From JBCBZH01 sp039815415 (GTDB lineage: Bacteria > Bacteroidota > Rhodothermia > Rhodothermales > Rubricoccaceae), in assembly GCA_039815415.1 (NCBI GenBank), contig JBCBZH010000028.1:1-24859 (forward strand): a stretch of DNA of 24,859 nt. The letters run 5' to 3'. The notes below the pieces were generated by a model. The model was not told the origin of the DNA. It saw nothing but the letters and a program-made list of their open reading frames with translations, and made no database searches. Positions 7,853-15,317 of the stretch are shown piece by piece. How positions within the stretch are numbered: the first letter of the stretch is position 1; every line of letters begins with the position of its first letter. The position numbers were made by a program, and so were the translations under genes.

Positions 7853-7907
7853 GCCCCCTGGCACGCGCGAGCGTGCCTGCACGCACGGCCGTGCGTGCGG
7901 AGGGGGC
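7853..7907. repeat. three-way-junction palindromic element
   Basis: An outer stem GCCCCCT (7853-7859) / AGGGGGC (7901-7907) encloses two perfect hairpins: GGCACGC/GCGTGCC (7860-7866 with 7871-7877) and a 20-bp palindrome at 7879-7898 centred on GGCC. Only two bases are unpaired on each junction arm. More stems follow: GGGTGTC/GACACCC (7925-7931 with 7954-7960) and CCTCCCT/AGGGAGG (7980-7986 with 7990-7996). The region separates convergent genes. It may be a REP-like mobile palindrome or a strong terminator. Confidence 0.6.
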
Positions 7908-7979
7908 TCCCGCGCAGCGGGTGGGGGTGTCGTCGCCAACTCGAAGCGTGCCAGACACCCTCCGACCGCTTCGCGGCCA

Positions 7980-7996
7980 CCTCCCTCGAAGGGAGG
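7980..7996. terminator. 7-bp hairpin before the end of the convergent beta-lactamase-like gene
   Basis: CCTCCCT pairs perfectly with AGGGAGG around CGA, followed by AATT. It lies about 80 bases past the stop of the minus-strand gene at 8076. It resembles widespread GC-rich intergenic palindromes. A stop function is plausible but not certain. Confidence 0.4.
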
Positions 7997-8075
7997 AATT
8001 AGAAATCCTAACGGCCCCTAAGCTTCTACATCCGACAGCCCCGTCCCAACGAGCTGGCGACGGAGGCGCTGCCGC

Positions 8076-8999
8076 TCACAGCCGATACTGCTCTGCCCCC
8101 GGCACCGGTCGCCAGCTCGAGGTGGGCTCGAAGGACTGCCAGAAGAGGCGTGAGAGACGGCGGATGATCTCGAAGCCCGCGTTGTCAGCCTCGTAGCCCG
8201 TGTCGGCCTGCTCCTTGGTAACGACGCAGAAGACATACGGCCCGCTGGGCGCGTGGACGTAGGCCACCTCGGACTTGGATGCGCTGACGGCGCCCTGCTT
8301 AGTCGCCGCCGCCACCCACGGCGGAAGCTGGGCGACGGCCTCGTCGTCGTAGAACGTGCGCGTGAGGGCGCGGTGCATCTCATCGTCAGCGGCTGGGCTG
8401 ACGGCCTCGCCCTCCACGATGCGGCGCACCAGCTCGGCCATCTCGCGCGGCGTGGTCTGGCCCCAGCCGTAGACCTCCCAATCGCCCCGGCGACCCTCGG
8501 TGCGGCTGTTCATGCGCGTGCCCTCGAAGCCGTTGGCGGCCAGCCACTCATTGATATACTCGCCCGTCACCATCGCCTGCAGCCACAGGCTGGAGGTGTT
8601 GTCGCTGGCCGAGAGCATCAGCTCGACGAGCTGGTGAACGGGCACGAGCGAGCTGTCGCGGAGGTCGCCGAAGAGGTCGTACTCGGAGTAGCGCAGCGAG
8701 TCCACGAACATCACATCGGCGGAGTAGCCGATCTCCCCGGCCTCGATGCGGTCGAACACAGTGACCATGATGGGCACCTTGATCATGCTGGCCGTCGGGA
8801 ACAGCTCGTCGGGACGCACCTCGGCGGTGGCGCCGGTCTCGAGATGCGTCACGTAGACGCCCACCACCCCCTCGAAGCCGTCGATCTCGGCCTCGACGGC
8901 CCGCTGCAGCTCCGCGCTGGTGATGGACGGGCTGGCGACACGGCTGGACGTGCAGCCTGCAAGGAGAATCAGGAGGGCGAGGGGAGCGAGGCGCAGCAT
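8076..8999 (-). CDS. beta-lactamase-like serine hydrolase lipoprotein
   Basis: 307 residues from ATG 8999, preferred to 9032 because it gives a compact lipoprotein signal (hydrophobic core, then LLAGC with Cys16). SxxK is at Ser71-Lys74 (TASMIK) and SDN at 132-134 (SASDNTSS), as in class A beta-lactamases and PBP-like hydrolases. The third box, normally KTG, reads KQG (in ATKQGAVSASKSE), and I see no clear Glu166-type omega loop, so activity on beta-lactams is doubtful; it could be a peptidase-like or esterase-like relative (PenP/COG2367). Periplasmic, membrane-anchored. It is divergent from the CPXCG gene, 38 bases away. Two copies of the iterated 10-mer lie at or past its 3' end (8050, 8110). 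Confidence 0.75.
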   Translation of the reverse strand: MLRLAPLALLILLAGCTSSRVASPSITSAELQRAVEAEIDGFEGVVGVYVTHLETGATAEVRPDELFPTASMIKVPIMVTVFDRIEAGEIGYSADVMFVDSLRYSEYDLFGDLRDSSLVPVHQLVELMLSASDNTSSLWLQAMVTGEYINEWLAANGFEGTRMNSRTEGRRGDWEVYGWGQTTPREMAELVRRIVEGEAVSPAADDEMHRALTRTFYDDEAVAQLPPWVAAATKQGAVSASKSEVAYVHAPSGPYVFCVVTKEQADTGYEADNAGFEIIRRLSRLFWQSFEPTSSWRPVPGAEQYRL

Positions 9000-9037
9000 G
9001 GGGGCGTAGGCAGGGCCTCGGAACCTACCCATGCGCC

Positions 9038-9226
9038 ATGTTCGAGATCGAGCACGACTTTGCCTGCCCGTACTGCGGGGCGCCCATCACGATGCTGCTC
9101 GACCCCAGCATCCCGCGCCAGCGCTACGTGGAGGACTGCGAGGTGTGCTGCAATCCCATCGAGATCGCCTACGAGCTGGCGGAAGAGGCGGTGGTGGCGT
9201 TCGAGGCGCGGAGCATCGAACAGTGA
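9038..9226 (+). CDS. CPXCG-motif cysteine-rich small protein
   Basis: 62 residues starting MFEIEHDFACPYCG; a second Cys pair, CEVCC, lies at about residues 33-37. Two Cys clusters 20 residues apart form a likely zinc site; this is the Cys_rich_CPXG family (PF14255), function unknown, common in marine bacteria. The start at 9038 leaves 38 bases to the divergent lipoprotein gene, so the two promoters must be very close or overlap. A copy of the iterated 10-mer at 9172 encodes part of YELAEEA, and another (9234) follows 7 bases after the stop codon. Confidence 0.85.
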   Translation: MFEIEHDFACPYCGAPITMLLDPSIPRQRYVEDCEVCCNPIEIAYELAEEAVVAFEARSIEQ

Positions 9227-9401
9227 TGTGTCTCGCCAGCTCGAGGGGGAAGAACAAGAAGTCTCGTGCGGCGACCCGGACGAGACCTTAATTGAACTCT
9301 CCGGCATGGAGTTGGTGCTCTTGGACACGCGCCTCATTGGGGCTGTGCCTCGCCGATTGGCGTCATAAGGCCATTTCCGCATCATGTTAGGGACCTTCAA
9401 A

Positions 9402-11357
9402 TCACTGGATGATTGTGACTTGTCGAGTGAACACACGATGCTCGCTATCTGTTCGCACTTTGGCCTGGACAGTGTATGTCCCGGTCGGGAGCCCATCGCC
9501 ATTGAATTTGAGGACGTGATTCCCGGACTCGAACGTCCCGGATTCTATGATGGCAACTTGGCGCCCCAATGCATCATACGCGGTTGCAAGTACGTTCGCT
9601 TCTGTCGGGAGCGAAAGGACTAGCAGTGCCTGGGCCTGAGTTGGATTTGGCAACGGGGCCGAGAGGCCCATTTCAATGCTGAATGCCTCTTGATCCGGGC
9701 TGTTTGCTGGCGACTGAACTGCTCCTGAACCGCCTCCGCCGAGATACAGCGTCGAAGAGTAGTACCAAGTGTTGGGATTCTGGCCCCATACTGCAGCGTA
9801 GTCATCTCGGAGGCGGGCTCGGAGACACTTGCTCACCGCAGGTATTTGGCTTGGCATGAGAGCGAAGGAGCCTTCTGCAAATGAAAACCAGCTAGAACAA
9901 GTGCCGTTCTGGAGCGCCTTTGCTGCCTGCCACTCGAGATGAATGCCGTTTGACTGGCGCTGTATGGGAACAGCGTGATAATAGTTGTATTTGGTAGAAG
10001 GGCCGTATATGCTGACGCCCATTTGATATTGGTTTGGAGCCCTGAGAGAGCGACCATCGGTGTTCACTCGTGAGAGTCCACTGCCCTGGAAGTTGCCAAC
10101 ATCAACGTAGATGTCCCAACCGTCAAGTGAGGCGTCATCAGCATAGTAGAACCAGTCGAATTCAAAATCGACATTCCGACCTGCTTGAATAGTACTGTTT
10201 GTGTGGTTGTCCAGTGTGGTTGTGAGTGGCTGTGCTCGCCGGTCAAGCGCAGCCCTTCCTTCCATTCTTGCAAACCCGCGGCCGTGACTCAGAGCCAAGA
10301 TGCCGAATCGGACGTCGGATCCATCGTAGTGGATAGACAATATGACGTCAATTCGCTGATGGGTTCGGAGGTAGTTAAACATCATAGAACGGCATACATC
10401 AGGCCGCTCCTCCTGATACTCCAAAGGGATGCCATTCAGCGGATATACTGGGGTAAATTCCCCATTCGGCCCAGGATCATCAGAGCCATTGTCATTGACG
10501 TAGCAGGAGAACTCGGGCGATGAATTATTGGCTGGATTCTGGTACGGAACACCTCCCCGAGTCCGTGGGTCTGAGGCCGAAATAGTTTCAGATGATATTT
10601 CGTCCATACGAACACCATTTGCCATATACGGAATAAGCCACCTTTTTGATACCGGAATTGGCGAAGTATTCATATCAATAGATCCGGCATCATGAAGGGC
10701 TCCTGCCCACTTATTGTCTACCCACCATTCGTCATCACTGTTGTCGTCCGTCTGATTGGTCCCAATAGAAAACCAGTTTGTATACTCAAAATTGAATTCG
10801 GTTCCGCTGCCATTCGGGCTACTACTGCTTGCAAGCCTGGCTTCATTGACGACCCAGAATGCTTGGGTCCAGTACCCCAAATTGTCAAGATTGTCGATTC
10901 GAGTCTTTACTGCCCATGTACCCGTTTGAGCACGAAATCCCGACTGGACCTGGTTAGGATGTTGCTGAGGCTGTGTTGAATCGGCTGGGGCAGCGTGATT
11001 CGGAAGATTCCGAAGAACAAGCCGGCCGTCCTGTACAAAGATATCAGATTCCAGAACATCAGGCTCTCCTACAAGGTCCCATCGCCAGTTGTAGTAATAC
11101 CACATTGGACCCAGATTGGATTGGATACCCGATCGCGTCATCCATGCATTCTCCCCAAAAAGACTATTACTTATTCCATTTTGAAGCGCAAAACGATCTT
11201 CGTTATAATGACTATCATTAACACTGCTATTACTGTAATCAAAATTGTCAAATATTACTTCATACGAAGGAAACACTTGTGCTATAGCAATATTGGATAA
11301 TAAAAAAACAACAAAAAAAATCCCAAAAAGGCGTGACAACAAACTACTCTCAAACAT
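9402..11357 (-). CDS. low-GC secreted protein, GH16-like region, T9SS sorting domain
   Basis: 651 residues from ATG 11357; the 11426 start would place an extra 23 residues before the signal peptide. The signal peptide is hydrophobic and ends ...IAIAQ. The last ~80 residues are a T9SS sorting domain (PLPNPTQ..., ATAYDALGRQVAII, LPTGTYTVQA). Around residues 145-191 the pattern G-TWAVKTRI, then YWTQAFWVV, then EFNFE resembles the glycoside hydrolase 16 core (GxxxARIK, AFW, ExDxE), but the central Asp of the catalytic ExDxE is Asn (E187-F-N189-F-E191). It may be a polysaccharide-binding or altered GH16-like protein. Base composition drops to about half GC over the gene, and no copy of the iterated 10-mer lies in 9244-11771, which fits recent transfer. 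I do not assign a substrate. Confidence 0.65.
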   Translation of the reverse strand: MFESSLLSRLFGIFFVVFLLSNIAIAQVFPSYEVIFDNFDYSNSSVNDSHYNEDRFALQNGISNSLFGENAWMTRSGIQSNLGPMWYYYNWRWDLVGEPDVLESDIFVQDGRLVLRNLPNHAAPADSTQPQQHPNQVQSGFRAQTGTWAVKTRIDNLDNLGYWTQAFWVVNEARLASSSSPNGSGTEFNFEYTNWFSIGTNQTDDNSDDEWWVDNKWAGALHDAGSIDMNTSPIPVSKRWLIPYMANGVRMDEISSETISASDPRTRGGVPYQNPANNSSPEFSCYVNDNGSDDPGPNGEFTPVYPLNGIPLEYQEERPDVCRSMMFNYLRTHQRIDVILSIHYDGSDVRFGILALSHGRGFARMEGRAALDRRAQPLTTTLDNHTNSTIQAGRNVDFEFDWFYYADDASLDGWDIYVDVGNFQGSGLSRVNTDGRSLRAPNQYQMGVSIYGPSTKYNYYHAVPIQRQSNGIHLEWQAAKALQNGTCSSWFSFAEGSFALMPSQIPAVSKCLRARLRDDYAAVWGQNPNTWYYSSTLYLGGGGSGAVQSPANSPDQEAFSIEMGLSAPLPNPTQAQALLVLSLPTEANVLATAYDALGRQVAIIESGTFESGNHVLKFNGDGLPTGTYTVQAKVRTDSEHRVFTRQVTIIQ

Positions 11358-11771
11358 GTAACTAATGGATTGATTAAGAAGAAATTGGGCGACAAGGAGG
11401 CTGCGAATGGGCACAAGATATACCACAAGGCATCATTGACAAAGTCCGAGCCATGCAATACATCGCTACGCAGTTGCCGTGAGGCGGCCAGGGCAATGTT
11501 CTGGCACCGTCATTCTAGGCCGGGGAAGATCCCAGATCGGTGGGGTGAAGTCCATCGTTGGACAGGCGGCACCGAAAGGAAGGAACGCTGGAGTTTCAAT
11601 CGCGACTCATGCTCACGGATGCGTCTGTAGCTCTTTCGCCGGGGGGCGTCCCCATAACGAGGGTTTCCGAAACGCTCTAGGGCTCTGAAGTACGGTCACA
11701 GGTTCAAGAACCCAAAACTCGTCTCAGAACTTCCATGGAGTGAAAGCTGAGCCGATTGAGCATATCCCCCT
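11358..11771. other. gap without a convincing gene
   Basis: I see no convincing coding sequence here. The part near 11358-11450 has the low GC of the neighbouring gene; from about 11460 GC rises. Short ORFs in several frames lack family signatures, and there are no transposase remnants I can recognise. A small palindrome GGTTCAAGAACC is at 11701-11712. This may be the right-hand boundary of the transferred segment. Confidence 0.4.
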
Positions 11772-11808
11772 CGAGCTGGCGGCACAAGAGGCACAACTCG
11801 CCAGCTCG
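11772..11808. repeat. inverted pair of the iterated 10-mer upstream of the DUF6498 gene
   Basis: CGAGCTGGCG at 11772-11781 and CGCCAGCTCG at 11799-11808 can pair across 17 bases, with the stem extending one base outward. It lies about 60 bases before the start of the membrane protein gene, so it could sit in its leader. Confidence 0.65.
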
Positions 11809-11869
11809 AAGCCCCTCCCTTACAGCGGGGAGAAACCGTGCCGATACCCACGGCTAGGTTTCCCTCGCC

Positions 11870-12571
11870 ATGCCTGCCGCGTCGTCCCCCTTCGTCCGCA
11901 GCCCCTCCGCCAGCTCGGCCCTCGGGCTGGTGGTCGCCAACGTCGTCCCGCTCGTGGGCGTGGTGGCCTTCGGGTGGGACCTCTTCGAGGTGATGTGGCT
12001 CTACTGGATGGAGAACGCCGTCATCGGCCTCTACGCACTGGGACGCATCCTCACCTCCGGGCTGATGGGCTCCCACCCCATCACGTGGATCCCGAAGCTC
12101 TTCGTGAGTGGCTTCTTCACCGTCCACTACGGCTTCTTCTGGCTCGGCCACGGCGTGTTCGTCTACGCCCTTTTCGGTGGCGGTCGGGAGTCGCCCGAGT
12201 TCGACCTCAGCGGCCACCTCGCCGAGCTGACGAGCGGCGGCCTGCCCGTGGAGGGCCTCATCGGGCTGGCGCTGAGCCACGGCGCCTCCTTCGTGCTCAA
12301 CTACCTCGCAGGCGGCGAGTGGCGGGAAGCGGACCCGGTCTCCGAGATGTTCCGCCCCTACGGCCGGGTGGTCATCCTCCACGTGGTTCTCATCGCGGGC
12401 GGCTTCTTGCTTCTGGCGACGGGAGGCGGCGTCCTCGCGCTGGCGCTCTTCATCGTCCTCAAGACGGGCCTCGACCTCGGCATTCACCTCAAGGCGCACC
12501 AGAAGCGGTTTGCAGCGGTCGCCAGCTCGGCGGAAGCTCACGGTGTAAACTCGCCTCGAGCTGGCGAGTGA
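11870..12571 (+). CDS. DUF6498-type multi-spanning membrane protein
   Basis: 233 residues with about five to six hydrophobic segments (roughly 17-35, 40-60, 70-106, 130-148, 166-196). The block DLFEVMWLYWMENAVIGLY and the later FFTVHYGFFWLGHG are the hallmark of DUF6498 (YWxExxxxG and HYGxFxxxHG). Function unknown; likely inner membrane. ATG at 11870. The last ~14 codons and stop are built from an inverted pair of the iterated 10-mer (12530 and 12557), so the transcription stop and the protein's C-terminus share sequence. Another iterated copy lies near the start (11908). Confidence 0.75.
   Translation: MPAASSPFVRSPSASSALGLVVANVVPLVGVVAFGWDLFEVMWLYWMENAVIGLYALGRILTSGLMGSHPITWIPKLFVSGFFTVHYGFFWLGHGVFVYALFGGGRESPEFDLSGHLAELTSGGLPVEGLIGLALSHGASFVLNYLAGGEWREADPVSEMFRPYGRVVILHVVLIAGGFLLLATGGGVLALALFIVLKTGLDLGIHLKAHQKRFAAVASSAEAHGVNSPRAGE
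12530..12566. terminator. inverted pair of the iterated 10-mer overlapping a stop codon
   Basis: CGCCAGCTCG at 12530-12539 and CGAGCTGGCG at 12557-12566 pair across 17 bases; the stop codon of the membrane protein gene (12569-12571) follows directly. A gene-end hairpin made from uptake-like repeats. Confidence 0.6.
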
Positions 12572-12683
12572 TTCCGTTTGAGTCTGGGGAATGGAAGCAC
12601 GGGGCACTCCTCGCACCCCCTCTCGCTACCCGTGGTCAGGCTATACGCTCACTCAGAGAGACAGTGCGTTCGTAGGCGTCCCT

Positions 12684-12716
12684 CGAGCTGGCGAGTGGAT
12701 GCCTGCCTGCGCAGGC
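12684..12716. repeat. single iterated 10-mer next to a GCCTGC/GCAGGC palindrome
   Basis: CGAGCTGGCG (12684-12693) is followed by a hairpin GCCTGC-CTGC-GCAGGC (12701-12716) and ATGACGG. The flank is like the widespread 'GCCT..AGGC ATGACG' REP-type elements. The stretch 12572-12808 holds no gene that I can see. Confidence 0.5.
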
Positions 12717-12808
12717 ATGACGGCCACAAAAAGCGGCGGCAAGTAATGTCCGCCGATCCACCCGAGTGAGCTTGGCTCTACTCCCACACCCTCATCCCCT
12801 GATCGGCC

Positions 12809-14779
12809 CTACGCCTGAGGCAGCGAGATCGTGAACGTCGCCCCCTCACCCTCGCGGCTGTACACGGACAGCGTGCCCTCGTGGCCTTCCGTGATGATGT
12901 CGTAGGCGAGCGAGAGCCCCAGCCCGGTCCCCTCCCCCGGTGGCTTGGTGGTAAAGAACGGCTCGAACACGTACGCGCAGTGCTTCGCCGGAATGCCGGG
13001 GCCGTTGTCGATCACGCGCAGCTCCACGCCTCCGGGGTAGGCCTCCGCCGAGAACGTGAGCGTCGGCGTGTAGTCTCGGCCCTCGGTCTCGGCGCGCTGG
13101 CGAAGCGCCTGGATGGCATTCTCGATGATGTTGGTGAAGGCTCGCTGGAGCGACCCCGGTGCCGCCGCCACCTCCGGCAGATCCAGGCTGTAGTGGGTCT
13201 CCAGCTGGATGTCCGGCGCTCGTGCCAGAAGGGAGCGGGCCGCCCCATCCAGCAGCGTGTCCACCCGAACCCGGCGTCGTTCTCCGCCCACGTTTCGGAC
13301 GTGTCCCAGGAGACTCCGCACGATGCCGCCCGCCCGAACCGCATGATCCCGGACACGCTGGGCATTGAAGACCACCGTTTCCAGTTCCTCCGCCAACTCG
13401 TCGGGCGTGAGATCCTCGTCAGCGCGCAGCCGCGCCATGAGATCCTTCGCCAGCTCGACGTTAAGCTCGGCAAAGTTGGAGATGAAGTTGAGCGGGTTCT
13501 GGATCTCGTGGGCGAGGCCCGCCGACAACCGACCAAGCGACGCCAGCTTCTCGGCCTGTACCATCCGGCGCTGGGTCTTCTGCAGCTCGCCGAGCGCTTC
13601 CTCCAGCTCGCGGTTGGCCGCCCCCAGCTCTTCCGTCCGGATCCGAGCCATCTCGGCGTCCTGAATCGCCCGGTCGGCCTCGGAACGAACCTGGAGTGAG
13701 TGGAAGCGGCTCCGGGCCTGGGCCGTGAGGAGGTCCTCCCGTCGGTCGTGGTAGCGCCTGAAGTACACGAGCGCCTGCTCGGCATCGCCCTTTGCCTCAT
13801 AGGCGCGTGAAAGGGCACAGTCGATGTCCGCCAGGCGGGGCTGGGCCCCGATGGTCTCCGCGAGCTGGCGGGCCGCGTGCAGCGACTCCAGCCCCTCATC
13901 CACGCGCTCCAGCGCGACCAGCGTTTCACCAATGCGCAGCCGACTGCCCGCCTGCGACTGCCGGTTGCCCACCGCCACCCTCAGCTCGAGGGCCTCGCGG
14001 TGCAGTTCGAGGGCCACCTCGTGGTTTCCCTCGTCTCCTTCGAGTCGCCCGAGGTCATCGAGAGCGCGAGCCTCTGTAATCACCGATTGCTCCTCGCGCG
14101 ACAACCGCAAGGCGGACTCGAAATGCGCGCGCGCCTCTGCAAAGCGCCCTCGCTGCCGCAACGCCCCCCCCACGATGGTGTGAGCACGGGCCTGCCCCGT
14201 GGCTTCGTCGAGATCCGCGAAGATCCGAAGCGCACTCTCGCCATTCTGAATGGCTGACGCCGTCTCATTGAGATCCAGAAGGTGGTTCGCTAGGGAGACG
14301 AGCACCCACCCCTCTTGATCGTGGTCTCCGAGCGCCCGCGCAACGCGAAGGTTCTCCTGCGCCGCCTTCTGGGCCTCCTCGTAGTGCCCCATGCTGCCAT
14401 GTACACTCGCCAGCCCACCCAGCGCGAGCGCACGTGCGGAGAGGTCGCCGAGGGTCTCCAGCTCCGCCAGCGCGCGGGTCAGCGTATCGAGCGCGGCCTG
14501 ATGGTCGGACAGCATGTAGAGGCCGAAGCCCTCTGAGGTCAGCGCACACGCATGGCCGAGACGGTCTCCGATCTCTTCCGCGACCCGGAGCGCTTCCCGC
14601 GACAACTCTACGACGCGCTGAGGTCGATCCGGGATCGCGGACTGGGCGTCCTCGAGAAGGTCCGCGACCGGCCCTGGCGGTAGCACCTTGGCGAACCAGC
14701 GCGCAGTAACCGGCGCCGCGGCCTGTGGGGCAGGCTCAGCGACGGCATCGGGGATCTGGGAAAGGGACGCATCTGCCAT
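12809..14779 (-). CDS. soluble TPR-containing sensor histidine kinase
   Basis: 656 residues, no membrane segment. Residues ~40-345 are TPR repeats (paired helices such as GHYEEAQKAAQENLRVARALGD). A coiled coil (~365-410) leads to the HisKA motif with the phospho-acceptor His424 in GLAHEIQNPLNF, and the HATPase domain shows N-box ENAIQAL, G1 DNGPGIP, F-box FEPFFTTK and G2 GTGLGLSLAYDII. Thus a cytoplasmic kinase sensing a protein or peptide partner through its TPRs. It follows the receiver gene at 14851 by 71 bases on the same strand, and the two are probably a cognate pair. ATG at 14779. Copies of the iterated 10-mer at 13448 and 13861. Confidence 0.9.
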   Translation of the reverse strand: MADASLSQIPDAVAEPAPQAAAPVTARWFAKVLPPGPVADLLEDAQSAIPDRPQRVVELSREALRVAEEIGDRLGHACALTSEGFGLYMLSDHQAALDTLTRALAELETLGDLSARALALGGLASVHGSMGHYEEAQKAAQENLRVARALGDHDQEGWVLVSLANHLLDLNETASAIQNGESALRIFADLDEATGQARAHTIVGGALRQRGRFAEARAHFESALRLSREEQSVITEARALDDLGRLEGDEGNHEVALELHREALELRVAVGNRQSQAGSRLRIGETLVALERVDEGLESLHAARQLAETIGAQPRLADIDCALSRAYEAKGDAEQALVYFRRYHDRREDLLTAQARSRFHSLQVRSEADRAIQDAEMARIRTEELGAANRELEEALGELQKTQRRMVQAEKLASLGRLSAGLAHEIQNPLNFISNFAELNVELAKDLMARLRADEDLTPDELAEELETVVFNAQRVRDHAVRAGGIVRSLLGHVRNVGGERRRVRVDTLLDGAARSLLARAPDIQLETHYSLDLPEVAAAPGSLQRAFTNIIENAIQALRQRAETEGRDYTPTLTFSAEAYPGGVELRVIDNGPGIPAKHCAYVFEPFFTTKPPGEGTGLGLSLAYDIITEGHEGTLSVYSREGEGATFTISLPQA

Positions 14780-14850
14780 CGGGGCGTCTACGCACGACGG
14801 CGCGCAGGGTGCCCAGCGTCTTCGTTTCGCGCCCTAGATGCCGACGACGA

Positions 14851-15240
14851 TCAGGCCGCCAGCCGAGGACGCCCCAGAACCGACGCAACCGTCTCGTTGA
14901 GCGGCTCCCGAAATACCGGCTTGGACACGAAATCGTCGAAGCCTGCTTCGATGCACGTCGTGCGGTCCTCGGGGGATGCGTGCGCCGTCAGCGCGATGGC
15001 GGGAAGGTCCGTCCAGCGGGGATCCTGCCGGACGCGTGCGATCAGCTCCATCCCCGACATGCCTCCCTGGTAGTTCAGATCCAGAAGAAGGGCATCTACC
15101 GACTGGGCCTCCAGAATCTCCAACACCTCCTCTGCCGACGCGGCCTCTACGATCTCATAGGCCTTCTTCAGAAAGAGCGAGAACAACCGCCGATTCTGAG
15201 GATAGTCGTCAGCGATCAGGAGGGTTGGCCGTTTGGTCAT
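14851..15240 (-). CDS. single-domain response regulator receiver
   Basis: 129 residues from ATG 15240 (a GTG at 15249 is the alternative). Acidic pocket IADDYPQN near the N-terminus, phospho-acceptor Asp in ALLLDLNYQGGMSG, conserved Thr/Ala in IALTAHA, and Lys in FVSKPV. No output domain, so it works like CheY/SpoOF: as a phosphate shuttle or by binding a partner. It is upstream of the TPR-histidine kinase on the same strand and probably its partner. Confidence 0.9.
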   Translation of the reverse strand: MTKRPTLLIADDYPQNRRLFSLFLKKAYEIVEAASAEEVLEILEAQSVDALLLDLNYQGGMSGMELIARVRQDPRWTDLPAIALTAHASPEDRTTCIEAGFDDFVSKPVFREPLNETVASVLGRPRLAA

Positions 15241-15317
15241 TCGGAGCACGTTTGCGAGCCTCGGGTATCGTCTCGGATGCCCTCGCGGTTAACCCCAAAC
15301 TGCAAACGCCACATCGT

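Noticed and set aside
7879..7898. 20-bp palindrome as a plasmid or phage origin or attachment site
   Set aside because: No replication or integrase gene or iterons near; better explained as part of an intergenic palindromic element.
8253..9368. 371-residue plus-strand ORF
   Set aside because: His/Asp-rich composition typical of the antisense of a high-GC gene; overlaps the lipoprotein hydrolase with SxxK/SDN motifs and the CPXCG gene.
11479..11688. 69-residue plus-strand ORF as a transposase remnant
   Set aside because: No DDE or other transposase motif, no terminal inverted repeats, no homology I recognise.
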